Made by a program: the position numbers and the translations under genes. Below, in pieces: positions 8,948-17,681 of a stretch of DNA of 64,000 nucleotides. Location: NCBI RefSeq assembly GCF_902498845.1, contig NZ_CABVLM010000001.1:62001-126000 (forward strand), in the 5' to 3' direction. Under the pieces are notes generated by a model. It had not been told where the DNA came from and did not search any database. It was given only the letters and a program-made list of their open reading frames with translations. Position 1 is the first letter of the stretch; each line of letters begins with the position of its first letter. The DNA comes from Pseudoalteromonas rhizosphaerae (GTDB taxonomy: Bacteria > Pseudomonadota > Gammaproteobacteria > Enterobacterales > Alteromonadaceae).

Positions 8948-9145
8948 ATGAATCAATTAACTGAAAAAACGATAGCATGTCCTTATTGTGGTGAGAATAT
9001 TGACGTGCTGCTCGATCCGGCAGATGTTGATCAACAATATATTGAGGACTGCCAAGTCTGTTGTAAGCCTATTAATTTTTTGGTTTTTGAAAATATAGAT
9101 GAAGAGCTTTCAGTGACGGTTTTTAGTGATGACGAAGCTTATTGA
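8948..9145 (+). CDS. CPXCG-motif cysteine-rich small protein
   Basis: This 65-residue protein has the zinc-ribbon pattern CPYCG (residues 11-15) and CQVCC (residues 35-39), and an acidic C-terminus. It matches the PF14255 family in length and layout: a short conserved zinc-binding protein of proteobacteria with no known biochemical role. The start has GTGAGG 9-14 bp upstream. It stands alone, convergent with katG. Confidence 0.88.
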   Translation: MNQLTEKTIACPYCGENIDVLLDPADVDQQYIEDCQVCCKPINFLVFENIDEELSVTVFSDDEAY

Positions 9146-9241
9146 CTATCTTTATAGGCACTTACACTCAGCAAGGTTTGGGCAGTATGTTTAGCTGCAA
9201 AGCAATGCAGTAATATATAAAAGAGTATGATTAACCAACAT

Positions 9242-9269
9242 AAAAAGCGCTGCAATTAATTGCAGCGCT
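9242..9269 (-). terminator. Terminator of katG
   Basis: A 24-bp perfect palindrome (arm AGCGCTGCAATT, 9246-9269) lies 24 bp after the katG stop and is followed on the minus strand by a TTTTTA run. It could also end transcription from the CPXCG gene. Confidence 0.82.
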
Positions 9270-9292
9270 ATGGTTGCATTACTTAATGGTTA

Positions 9293-11560
9293 TTAACGGT
9301 CTAAGTTCATTACTTTAGTCCATGCCGCAACAAAGTCTTCTACAAACTTTTGCTTTGATGTATCAAAGGCATATACTTCTGCAACTGCACGCAGCTCTGA
9401 ATTTGAACCAAAGATAAGGTCAACTGAAGTGGCTGTGTACTTTTGCTCACCTGATTGACGATCAAAGCCTTGATAAATCCCCGCATCTGATGACTTTTTC
9501 CAAACCGTAGACATATCCAATAAATTAACAAAGAAATCGTTATTTAGAGTGCCTGGCTTGTCAGTAAATACGCCGTAGTCAGTGCCTTTATAGTTCGCAT
9601 CAAGCGAACGCAAGCCGCCTACTAATACCGTCATTTCAGGCACTGTTAGATCAAGTTGATCTGCTTTATCTATTAGCATTTCAGTTGGCGATTTGTAGCT
9701 TTTTTCAGCATCGAAGTAGTTTCTAAAGCCATCGGCAGGCAGCTCTAATAAACTAAATGCATTAACGTCAGTTTGCGCTTGCGTAGCATCGCCACGGCCA
9801 GCATTAAACGGTACGTCTACTGTGTAGCCTGCATCTTTCGCTGCTTTTTCAATCGCTGCATTACCAGCTAACACAATCAGGTCGGCCAGTGACACTTGGC
9901 TTTTGCTAAAGAAACTATCATTAAAGTCGGCTTGAATCGCTTTTAATACTTTTAGTACTTTTGCAGTTTCGACCGGATTATTTACCGCCCAATCCTTTTG
10001 TGGAGCAAGCGCAATGCGTGCACCGTTGGCACCACCGCGCATATCGGAATGACGGTAGCTTGCAGCAGATGCCCATGCAACACGTACTAGCTCTGATACG
10101 CTAAGACCTGAATCTAAAATACTGGCTTTAAGCTCTTTTACTGCGCCAGCATCAATGTTTGATTGAGTCTCTGCTGAAATAGGATCTTGCCAAATTAAGT
10201 CTTCTTTAGGAACTTCTTTACCTAAGAAATTACGTGGTGGCCCCATATCTCGGTGAGTCAATTTGTACCATGCTTTAGCAAATGCCAGTTGATACTCTTT
10301 AGGGTCGTTTAAAAAGCGTTCAGCAATTTTGCGGTATTCTGGATCGAATTTAAGTGCTAAATCTGCAGTCGTCATGACTGGTGAATTAAACTTACCTTTC
10401 ACATGAGCATCAGGCACGGTTTTGTGCATAGATTCGTCGGTTGGGATCCACTGAATGGCACCCGCTGGGCTGCGAGTTTGTTTCCACTCAAAGTTAAGTA
10501 GATTGCTAAGGTACAGTGATGACCAGCGAGTAGGAGCTTGTGTCCATGCGCCTTCTAAACCACTTGATACGGTATCTTCAGAGTGGCCTTTACCACATTT
10601 GTTTTTCCAGCCTAACCCTTGTTCTTCAATGCCTGCTGCTGCGGGCTCTGCACCCACACAATCTTTCGGTTTGTGCGCACCATGCATTTTACCAAAGGTG
10701 TGGCCACCTGCGATAAGTGCAAGAGTTTCCTCGTCGTTCATGGCCATGCGAGAAAACGCCACACGAATATTTTTAGCTGAACCGATTGGATCAGGAACCC
10801 CTTTAGGGCCTTCAGGATTTACGTAAATTAAACCCATGTGAGTTGCACCCAATGGGCGTTCTAATTTGCCGCTGGCATCTTCACGGTCGCTGGCAAGCAT
10901 TTCTACTTCTGGACCCCAGTAAACCATGTCTGGTTCCCAGTCGTCAGTTCGGCCGCCGGCAAAACCATAGGTTTCAAATCCCATGTTTTCTAGAGCAACG
11001 TTACCGGCTAATACGATTAAGTCTGACCATGAAAGTGCTTCTCCGTATTTTTGTTTAATAGGCCAAAGTAGGCGACGCGCTTTATCTAGGCTTACGTTGT
11101 CTGGCCAACTGTTGAGTGGTTCAAAACGTTGTTGACCGCCACCAGCACCACCGCGGCCATCAAGCGTACGGTAAGTGCCTGCGCTGTGCCATGTCATACG
11201 GATAAAAAATGGCCCATAGTTACCAAAATCCGCCGGCCACCAATCTTGAGATTGTGTTAGTAGGGCATCAATATCACTTTTTACTGTGTCTAAATCTAGG
11301 CTATTAAATGCCTTGGCATAATTAAAGTCGGCACCGTAAGGGTTTGAGCGTTCATCATGATCACGCAGAGGTGAAAGGTTAAGTTGATCTGGCCACCAAA
11401 ACTGGTTTGTTCTGGTTGCGCCCATTTTAGCTTCACCCATGCCAACAGCACCTTGTGGCTTTGACATTTGTGGTTTTTCTTGGCTAACAGCGGTGCCAGA
11501 TATAAGTGCCATACTTATAAATCCAACAAGCGCTTTTTTATTGAATGAACGGTTTTTCAT
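9293..11560 (-). CDS. katG: Catalase-peroxidase KatG with signal peptide
   Basis: The 755-residue heme enzyme decomposes hydrogen peroxide and also has peroxidase activity. The active-site residues are all present at a constant offset of 17 from M. tuberculosis KatG: Arg121, Trp124 and His125 in [10 protein letters not shown], Tyr246 ([10 protein letters not shown]) and Met272 (SRMAMND), which with Trp124 form the crosslinked adduct, and the proximal His287 in AGGHTFGK. The C-terminal half is the usual degenerate duplicated peroxidase domain. The first ~26 residues ([14 protein letters not shown]..., ending AVSQ) look like a cleaved signal peptide, so this is a periplasmic form comparable to KatP. 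The start has an AAGGAAG ribosome site. Confidence 0.96.
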   Translation of the reverse strand: MKNRSFNKKALVGFISMALISGTAVSQEKPQMSKPQGAVGMGEAKMGATRTNQFWWPDQLNLSPLRDHDERSNPYGADFNYAKAFNSLDLDTVKSDIDALLTQSQDWWPADFGNYGPFFIRMTWHSAGTYRTLDGRGGAGGGQQRFEPLNSWPDNVSLDKARRLLWPIKQKYGEALSWSDLIVLAGNVALENMGFETYGFAGGRTDDWEPDMVYWGPEVEMLASDREDASGKLERPLGATHMGLIYVNPEGPKGVPDPIGSAKNIRVAFSRMAMNDEETLALIAGGHTFGKMHGAHKPKDCVGAEPAAAGIEEQGLGWKNKCGKGHSEDTVSSGLEGAWTQAPTRWSSLYLSNLLNFEWKQTRSPAGAIQWIPTDESMHKTVPDAHVKGKFNSPVMTTADLALKFDPEYRKIAERFLNDPKEYQLAFAKAWYKLTHRDMGPPRNFLGKEVPKEDLIWQDPISAETQSNIDAGAVKELKASILDSGLSVSELVRVAWASAASYRHSDMRGGANGARIALAPQKDWAVNNPVETAKVLKVLKAIQADFNDSFFSKSQVSLADLIVLAGNAAIEKAAKDAGYTVDVPFNAGRGDATQAQTDVNAFSLLELPADGFRNYFDAEKSYKSPTEMLIDKADQLDLTVPEMTVLVGGLRSLDANYKGTDYGVFTDKPGTLNNDFFVNLLDMSTVWKKSSDAGIYQGFDRQSGEQKYTATSVDLIFGSNSELRAVAEVYAFDTSKQKFVEDFVAAWTKVMNLDR

Positions 11561-11838
11561 TGTCAGCTTCCTTAAAGTTAACGAATTTCGTTATACAAAG
11601 CGTATTACTACTTTAAACAGAGATCTCAATCGCTTTAAAAATTATTGAGTTGTAAATTTGTTTGCTCAAGTGAGGCTTAATCAAGCCTGAATAACAAAGC
11701 AATGAAAAGAATATAGCATCGGGCTGAAATGTGTGTGCGAAATAAAGCGATTACTACAATCTATAAATGTGATTGATTTTGTTGTAGTGATTAGATAAAT
11801 GGATTGTTTTTACTTAAGGCGGAGAGAGTAATACAGAT
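11561..11838. promoter_or_regulatory. katG upstream region with a large inverted repeat
   Basis: This gap contains the katG promoter. ATTACTACAA at 11750-11759 is repeated in inverted, slightly imperfect form as TTGTAGTGAT at 11782-11791, with 22 bp between. The internal segment CTATAAATGTGATTG resembles the ATAG/CTAT spaced half-sites of OxyR only weakly. An OxyR site is biologically expected before katG, but the match is too poor to assert. Confidence 0.4.
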
Positions 11839-11862
11839 AAAAAAGCCCAGCCAAAGCTGGGC
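11839..11862 (-). terminator. Terminator of tcyP
   Basis: On the minus strand GCCCAGC and GCTGGGC pair around a 4-nt loop and run directly into six T residues. It lies 14 bp beyond the tcyP stop. Confidence 0.9.
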
Positions 11863-11875
11863 GACTACAAAAAAT

Positions 11876-13216
11876 CTAGTGCACTTTAATTAATTTACTC
11901 GTTATAACACCTGAGGTCATTGACCCTGATACGTTTAATGCGGTGCGTGCCATGTCTATTAATGGCTCAATTGAGATCAGTAACGCGACTATCTCAACTG
12001 GTAAGCCCATGGTCGGTAATACAACCAATGCAGCAAACGTTGCGCCACCACCTACTCCGGCAATACCAAAAGAGCTTATAACAACAATGCCAATTAACGG
12101 TAAAATAAATTCGAATGTCAGCGGATCAATTCCTACGCTGGGTGCTACCATCATTGCCAGCATGGCTGGGTAAATACCGGCACAGCCATTTTGGCCAATA
12201 GTGGCGCCAAAAGAAGCCGATAAGTTAGCTATAGCAGGCGGCACTTTTAGCTGGTTAATTTGTACATCCACATTCATAGGAATAGAGGCTGCTGAACTAC
12301 GCGAGCTAAATGCAAAGGTCAGTACTGGCCAAATTTTTTCAAAGTAACTCTTAGGGTTCACACCAACTAGGCTAAGTAATAAACCATGAGCAATAAACAT
12401 TAATAATATAGCGACATAGGAAGCCACAATAAACGCCAGTAAATTAACAATATCATTGCTACTTGAGTTTGCCACAACGCTTGCCATTAACCCTGCGACG
12501 CCATAAGGCGTTAGCGCTATCACCATTCTTACTAAGTTCATTACTATGGCTTGTAAGGCGTTAACACCGTTGCGAATTGGATCTGCTAGTTCGCTACGTT
12601 CAAGCATCACCTTGCGTGCGGCAATCCCTACAAGGACACCAAAAATAACGACGGCAATTATAGAGGTTGAGCGTTGGTTACTTAAATCAGCAAATGGATT
12701 TTCTGGAATAAAGCTCAATAGCATTTGTGGCACACTTAAATCAGCTACATTGGCTGCTTTACCCTCTAGCGTGCTCATTTTTGCTGCCTCACGGGTTCCC
12801 GAAACTAAGCCTTCAATACTTAAATTAAAGCCATAGGTTACGGCAATACCAATTAAGGCTGCAATTGCCGTAGTAAAGAGTAAAACAGCAATACTAATGA
12901 ACGATATTTTGCCCAAAGAGCCTTGGTTTTCTAGTTTCACCACGGCGGCAATCATAAACACCAATACCAATGGCATGATGATCATTTTTAATAGCCCAAC
13001 ATAGCCTTTACCAACAACACTTACCCAACTTAAAACGTCATTAATAGACTCTGGGGAGTGGGAAAATAAAAATTGTAAGGCTAAACCAAAAGCACTACCA
13101 ACAACTAAGCCAAATAAAACAGTGCGAGATAAGGTTTTACTTTTTTGCGAAAAAAGATAAATCGCAAACAGCAAACCGACAAATAATGCCAGCATTAATA
13201 AAACAGCAAGCGACAT
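11876..13216 (-). CDS. tcyP: L-cystine:cation symporter TcyP
   Basis: The 446-residue inner-membrane protein belongs to the dicarboxylate/amino acid:cation symporter (DAACS) family. Its closest recognisable relative is E. coli TcyP (YdjN, ~463 residues): shared features are GYVGLLKMIIMPLV, the serine-rich re-entrant loop FAFSSRSSAASIPMN and the late motif GGGATFAALVVLPTMGLP. Members import cystine, the oxidised form of cysteine. It is a single gene with its own terminator. Cystine uptake supplies sulfur for redox balance and would fit beside a peroxide-scavenging enzyme, but no co-regulation is shown. Confidence 0.88.
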   Translation of the reverse strand: MSLAVLLMLALFVGLLFAIYLFSQKSKTLSRTVLFGLVVGSAFGLALQFLFSHSPESINDVLSWVSVVGKGYVGLLKMIIMPLVLVFMIAAVVKLENQGSLGKISFISIAVLLFTTAIAALIGIAVTYGFNLSIEGLVSGTREAAKMSTLEGKAANVADLSVPQMLLSFIPENPFADLSNQRSTSIIAVVIFGVLVGIAARKVMLERSELADPIRNGVNALQAIVMNLVRMVIALTPYGVAGLMASVVANSSSNDIVNLLAFIVASYVAILLMFIAHGLLLSLVGVNPKSYFEKIWPVLTFAFSSRSSAASIPMNVDVQINQLKVPPAIANLSASFGATIGQNGCAGIYPAMLAMMVAPSVGIDPLTFEFILPLIGIVVISSFGIAGVGGGATFAALVVLPTMGLPVEIVALLISIEPLIDMARTALNVSGSMTSGVITSKLIKVH

Positions 13217-13539
13217 AGCATCCTCTTTAAAGCTGTGAATAAGCGCGGCACTTTAGCGTTTTGTATCGGTTTACGAAAATACACTTTTGATATGCTATAG
13301 AACAAATTGATATGTGCTAATAATATTTGAGTATAAAAAATACGATTGCACACAAATATAACCGTTAAGCTTCTATTTAAAGGTGCTAATAATGAATGCT
13401 AAATTAAGCAATGATAAAAACAGTATGAATGGACTTCTTTGGTTGTTATTTAGATCTTAATAGCGTGTTTATTCGTATCAAAAATTTGTATTCAAAAGAA
13501 TTTTTCCTAATCGTTTATTAATTAATAGTGAGAACAGAG
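13217..13539. other. Intergenic region between tcyP and a lipoprotein gene
   Basis: The 323-bp gap holds the divergent promoters. One short frame, 13392-13460 (22 codons, MNAKLSNDKN...), is preceded by AAAGGTG at good spacing. It is too short and featureless to call a gene. Nothing else is recognised. Confidence 0.3.
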
Positions 13540-14070
13540 ATGTTGCGATCAGTTGTTGGTTTAATGTTTTTTATTTTTTTAAGTGGGTGTTCGAGTCAAT
13601 ACCCAAATCAGAACTTAGTCGGTAAACAGTTTCCAACTATCAGTGGTGAAAGCTTGGAGCAACAGCAATTTACTATCCCTACAGACTTTAACAACGCACA
13701 GACATTACTGTTAATTGGGTATAAACAAGATAGTCAATTTGATATTGATCGCTGGCTTATTGGCTTGGATATGAGTGGCATAAACGTCACCGCTTATGAG
13801 TTACCCACAATTCAAGGCATGGTGCCGCGTATGTTTAGTACTTTTATTGATAGCGGTATGAGAAAAGGCATTCCTAAAGAACTGTGGGGCGGGGTGATCA
13901 CTATTTATAAAGACGGTGATGCAGTACAAGCGTTCACTGGTAATGAAAATCCGAATAATAGCCGCATCGTATTAATTGATGGTAGCGGTAAGATTATTTA
14001 CTTTTATGATCGGGGTTTTTCGGTTGCTGCATTAAATGAACTAAAAATGGTGATAGATAAAAAGCAGTAA
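13540..14070 (+). CDS. Lipoprotein with thioredoxin-like fold
   Basis: From the ATG at 13540 the protein has 176 residues. A GTG 12 bp upstream is in frame but less likely. The N-terminus is a lipoprotein signal with lipobox LSGC at residues ~14-17. The mature part (GKQFPTISGESLEQQQFTIP, LLLIGYKQDSQFDIDRWL, SRIVLIDGSGKIIYFYDRG) has the strand order of a thioredoxin-like/YtfJ-type domain but lacks the CxxC redox pair, so it is probably a binding or scaffolding relative. Function unknown. It is followed by a bidirectional terminator. Confidence 0.75.
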   Translation: MLRSVVGLMFFIFLSGCSSQYPNQNLVGKQFPTISGESLEQQQFTIPTDFNNAQTLLLIGYKQDSQFDIDRWLIGLDMSGINVTAYELPTIQGMVPRMFSTFIDSGMRKGIPKELWGGVITIYKDGDAVQAFTGNENPNNSRIVLIDGSGKIIYFYDRGFSVAALNELKMVIDKKQ

Positions 14071-14078
14071 TACCCTGT

Positions 14079-14120
14079 AATGACCCAAACATGGGCTGCA
14101 TGTTTGGGTCATTTATTTTT
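14079..14120. terminator. Bidirectional terminator between lipoprotein gene and nemA
   Basis: TGACCCAAACATG (14081-14093) pairs perfectly with CATGTTTGGGTCA (14099-14111) around a 5-nt loop, with T-rich sequence on the right. It sits between two convergent genes and probably serves both. Confidence 0.85.
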
Positions 14121-14152
14121 AACTTAAGCTGCCTCTTACTCCGTTATTTTTA

Positions 14153-15295
14153 TCAATCATTTTTATAGCAAGGATAGTCACTGTAACCTTGCTCAGTGCC
14201 GCCATACATGGTGGCTGCATCGGCTTCATTTAATGGCCATTGATTTTTTATGCGCGCTGGTAAATCAGGGTTTGCGATAAAAGGGCGACCAAAAGCAAAT
14301 AAATCACCGTAGCCCTTAGCTAACATCGCCACCGCTTTTTCAACGGTGTACTTACCAGCGTAAATAATACGCCCAGAAAATTCAGCTCTGGCTGCTTGAT
14401 AAAATTGCTCTGGTAAATCAGGGGCATTGTCCCAATCAGCTTCTGCAATTGAAAGGTAGGCAATACCGGCTTGTTCAAGTACTTTAATTGCTTCAATGTA
14501 GGTATGATGCGGGTTTGATTCGACTAAGCCTAAATAAACACGGGTTTCATCAGTACTGCTAAATAAGGGCGCAAATCTAACCCCTAAGCGCTCCGGGCCT
14601 ACTACGTCACTTACTGCCGCGACAATTTCTTTTAAAAAGCGCAGGCGATTAGTAAGAGAGCCGCCGTATTCATCATCTCGTTTATTGGTGTGCTCAGAAA
14701 TAAACTGATTTACTAAATACCCATTAGCACAATGCAGTTCTACGCCATCAAACCCCGCTTCTAGCGCATTACGGGCAGCTTGTGCATACATGCCAACAAG
14801 CTCTTTTACTTCATCGGTTGTTAAAGCTTGTGGTTCACTTGGGTTGGCTAAAGCGCCTTGAGCCGGTCCTGTTTCAATAAAGACTTTAACGCTATCAGCT
14901 ATTAGAGCTGAGGGGGCAATAGGTTTGGCTTCATTAGGCTGTAAGCTAGTATGTGAAACGCGGCCAACGTGCCAAAGTTGGGCAAAAATAATTCCACCTT
15001 CTGCATGTACTGCATCAGTTACTTTTTTCCAACCAGCTATTTGTTGATTAGAATGAATGCCCGGCGTCCAAGCATACCCTTGTCCTCTTGGTTCAATTTG
15101 AGTGCCTTCGGTAACCATAAACCCAGCACTAGCACGCTGTGCATAATATGTGGCCATCACCTCGTTGGGGATATTGCCAGGAACCGTGCTGCGTGAACGA
15201 GTAAGTGGCGGCATTACAATACGGTTTTTAAGCGTGTGTGGGCCTAAATTGATTGATGAAAATAGACTGTCGATATTTTTACTTGGTTGACTCAT
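14153..15295 (-). CDS. nemA: Old yellow enzyme family NADPH:flavin oxidoreductase (NemA)
   Basis: Starting at the ATG at 15295 (AAAGG ribosome site) the protein has 380 residues. An upstream in-frame extension lacks this site. It is an FMN-binding TIM barrel of the old yellow enzyme family. N-ethylmaleimide-reductase features include NRIVMPPLTRSRS, AQLWHVGRVSH, GFDGVELHCANGYLVNQF and EHTNKRDDEYGGS. Such enzymes reduce activated C=C bonds in electrophiles, nitroesters and quinone-like compounds. A divergent LysR gene 110 bp away is the probable regulator, with a candidate operator at 15340-15353. Confidence 0.92.
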   Translation of the reverse strand: MSQPSKNIDSLFSSINLGPHTLKNRIVMPPLTRSRSTVPGNIPNEVMATYYAQRASAGFMVTEGTQIEPRGQGYAWTPGIHSNQQIAGWKKVTDAVHAEGGIIFAQLWHVGRVSHTSLQPNEAKPIAPSALIADSVKVFIETGPAQGALANPSEPQALTTDEVKELVGMYAQAARNALEAGFDGVELHCANGYLVNQFISEHTNKRDDEYGGSLTNRLRFLKEIVAAVSDVVGPERLGVRFAPLFSSTDETRVYLGLVESNPHHTYIEAIKVLEQAGIAYLSIAEADWDNAPDLPEQFYQAARAEFSGRIIYAGKYTVEKAVAMLAKGYGDLFAFGRPFIANPDLPARIKNQWPLNEADAATMYGGTEQGYSDYPCYKND

Positions 15296-15339
15296 TTTAA
15301 TACCTTTTAAATTAATAATGCTGTTTAGCGCCAATTACA

Positions 15340-15353
15340 ATGCTGGTGAGCAT
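15340..15353. promoter_or_regulatory. Candidate LysR-type operator
   Basis: The palindrome ATGCT-GGTG-AGCAT lies centrally in the 110-bp divergent region between nemA and the LysR gene. It has the shape of a LysR-type site, a short inverted repeat of about T-N10/11-A. Binding by the adjacent regulator is inferred from position. Confidence 0.45.
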
Positions 15354-15405
15354 AGGGATTAAAAGGTACAATTTGAAACAATGCTTTTTTGTTTAAGATA
15401 CAATT

Positions 15406-16290
15406 ATGAATGGTATATCTCGGCTTGATATAAAACAATTACGAATATTGAGTGCATTACTTAAACTAAAAAATGTGTCGGATGTGGCGCGCAAAATGGG
15501 CTTAACCCAGCAGGCTATTAGTGAGCAGCTGCGAAAATTGCGTGACTTATTTGACGATCGGCTTTTTATTCGCCAAGGCAATACAATGGTTGCAACACCT
15601 AAAGCAATTGCACTAGAGAAGCCCGTTAATCAAATATTAACTCAGGTAGAAGCGTTATTAATACCTAAACAATTTACCCCAAGTAGCTACAAGGGCGTAT
15701 TTACAATAAGTGCGACTGATTACGCTATAGCAGCTCTTTTGCCACAATTATTAGAAATAACAAGACGCGAAGCGCCAGGATTAAAGCTGATTATTCGTGA
15801 CTTTGCCTCTGATAATGTTAATCAATTAATAAGTGCAGGAGAGCTGGATTTATTAATTAGTTTTCCTGAATTTATCCCTGCAAACTTAATCTATGACACA
15901 TTATTTGAAGAACAACATATTTGTATTGCAGGGAAAGACACGGTGTTTTCTTCATCGACATTGAATCTTGCTGAAGTGGCGGCACACCCTCAATTAGTGG
16001 TTTCGGCGTCCCGCGCTAACTTACGAGGCTCTCACGACCAATGGTTTGCTGATAAGGGCTATGCGCGCAATATTGTAATGTCAGTGCCTGGCTTTTCATT
16101 TGTCCCCGATTTGCTTTGCAGTACTGACTTAATTGCTTTTTACCCATCGCGTTTACTGCCAAACGCCAAAGTGAAACAGCTTGAAGTTGAATTATTACCA
16201 CCGCCATTTAAGGTGATTGCTGCATGGCATCCACGTTCAAATAACAGCGATATTCACCAGTGGTTAATAGCACAATTAAAACGGATTTAG
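15406..16290 (+). CDS. LysR-family transcriptional regulator
   Basis: The 294-residue protein has the LysR winged helix-turn-helix at residues ~7-66 (LRILSALLKLKNVSDVARKMGLTQQAIS...) and a periplasmic-binding-like effector domain from ~90 onward (FTISATDYAIAALLPQLLE). It is transcribed divergently from nemA, the standard arrangement for a LysR regulator and its target, so it probably senses an electrophile or metabolite handled by NemA (inference). Its stop is only 3 bp from the convergent mechanosensitive-channel gene, with no room for a terminator between. Confidence 0.9.
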   Translation: MNGISRLDIKQLRILSALLKLKNVSDVARKMGLTQQAISEQLRKLRDLFDDRLFIRQGNTMVATPKAIALEKPVNQILTQVEALLIPKQFTPSSYKGVFTISATDYAIAALLPQLLEITRREAPGLKLIIRDFASDNVNQLISAGELDLLISFPEFIPANLIYDTLFEEQHICIAGKDTVFSSSTLNLAEVAAHPQLVVSASRANLRGSHDQWFADKGYARNIVMSVPGFSFVPDLLCSTDLIAFYPSRLLPNAKVKQLEVELLPPPFKVIAAWHPRSNNSDIHQWLIAQLKRI

Positions 16291-16293
16291 TGA

Positions 16294-17562
16294 TTATTTA
16301 ATTAGTTGACGAATATCGTTCCCTGTTGGTGCCTCATGGGCACGTAACGAAAAGGCGGGTAATATCGCTAATATATGGTCAAATATATCTGACTGAATAT
16401 TTTCATACTCACCCCAATTAGTTGTATTGGTAAATGCATAAATCTCAATGGGTAAGCCATTTTTAGTTGGCTCTAGCTGCCTTACCATCAGTGTCATTCC
16501 CTGATGAATATGTGGGTGATGTTTTAATAGCGCGACTAAGTAATGACGAAATGTGCCAACATTAGTGAGCCGACGACCATTTAACGTACAGCTCATATCT
16601 ATTTTTTTTGTGGTATTTTGCTCGTTGATAACCGGTAGGGTAATTTCGAGGTAGTGACTTAATAAATCTGCTTTTTTCAGCGCGGTGATCTCTTGCTCAT
16701 CTAAAAAGCGCACACTGCTCATTTCTATATGGATACTCCGTTTTATGCGCCGCCCACCGGATTCTGACATACCGCGCCAGTTTTTAAATGAGTCAGAAAT
16801 TAGCGCATAGGTTGGAATAGTGGTAATGGTTTTATCCCAATTTCTTACTTTAACTGTGGTCAAGGCTATATCAATCACATCACCATCTGCGCCGTATTTG
16901 GGCATTTCTAACCAATCACCAACCGCAAGCATATTGTTTGCTGAGAGCTGAATACCGGCCACCAGCCCTAAAATAGCGTCCTTAAACACCAGTAGCAGTA
17001 CAGCCGATAGCGCACCTAAACCACTGAGTAATATTAACGGGGATTTATTCATTAATAATGAAATCGCTAAAATACCGGTTAATACGCTGGCGATCAGTTT
17101 AATTGTTTGTAAAAAACCACGTAATGGAAAGTGAGCTGCAATGGGTTGCCTGTCAGATATTGCTTGAAAAATATTGAGCAAAGAGAACAGCGAGAGCAGT
17201 GCAAATAAAATGATCCACTGATCAGTAAACATCTCAATGATATGTAAAAAAGCCGTTCCTTCGGGAACCCAGAGCCTTGCTTGTATAACAACCACAGCAC
17301 CTTGTAAAACAAAGGAAATATTACGTGTTAATTTAAGCGCTAAGTCGGCAGGCGTGTGGGTATCGGTTTGAACAACTTTATCACTAAAGCGGCCTTTAAG
17401 TAGTCGTTTTGAAACTGACCTTAAGATGAGGTGCAATATGAGCGCAAATAAGCCAACCCAGCACAGTACTAATATGTCGTACCATAAATACGCACTCCCA
17501 GGAAAATAAAGACTAAACCATTGCAGTAAAAATTCTCGCAGCTGCGATCGTATTTCAGTCAT
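16294..17562 (-). CDS. ybdG: MscS-family mechanosensitive channel (YbdG-like)
   Basis: This 422-residue inner-membrane protein has about five N-terminal membrane segments, then the MscS pore helix and beta domain (ALSAVLLLVFKDAILGLVAGIQL, followed by NMLAVGDWLEMPKYGADGDVIDIALTTVKVRNWD). The length and the KYGADGDVIDI insertion match the YbdG (MscM) subgroup of about 415 residues rather than MscS. It opens on hypo-osmotic shock to release solutes. It is a single gene, convergent with the LysR gene. Confidence 0.87.
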   Translation of the reverse strand: MTEIRSQLREFLLQWFSLYFPGSAYLWYDILVLCWVGLFALILHLILRSVSKRLLKGRFSDKVVQTDTHTPADLALKLTRNISFVLQGAVVVIQARLWVPEGTAFLHIIEMFTDQWIILFALLSLFSLLNIFQAISDRQPIAAHFPLRGFLQTIKLIASVLTGILAISLLMNKSPLILLSGLGALSAVLLLVFKDAILGLVAGIQLSANNMLAVGDWLEMPKYGADGDVIDIALTTVKVRNWDKTITTIPTYALISDSFKNWRGMSESGGRRIKRSIHIEMSSVRFLDEQEITALKKADLLSHYLEITLPVINEQNTTKKIDMSCTLNGRRLTNVGTFRHYLVALLKHHPHIHQGMTLMVRQLEPTKNGLPIEIYAFTNTTNWGEYENIQSDIFDHILAILPAFSLRAHEAPTGNDIRQLIK

Positions 17563-17635
17563 TTATATTCCCAAGAGATTTATTTGCGTGAGTTTCATCT
17601 ATTTAATGAAATCTAGTTAAGCAGATGGGGCGTGA

Positions 17636-17670
17636 AAAGTCTATTTAAGCCGCGCTTAAATAGACGTTTT
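17636..17670. terminator. Bidirectional hairpin terminator after prpE
   Basis: GTCTATTTAAGC (17639-17650) pairs perfectly with GCTTAAATAGAC (17654-17665) around a 3-nt loop, with AAAA on the left and GTTTT on the right. It lies just downstream of the prpE stop on the minus strand. Confidence 0.75.
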
Positions 17671-17681
17671 AGAAATAATAT

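Noticed and set aside
13392..13460. 22-codon frame with a good AAAGGTG site upstream
   Set aside because: Length and lack of any recognisable feature make it indistinguishable from chance.
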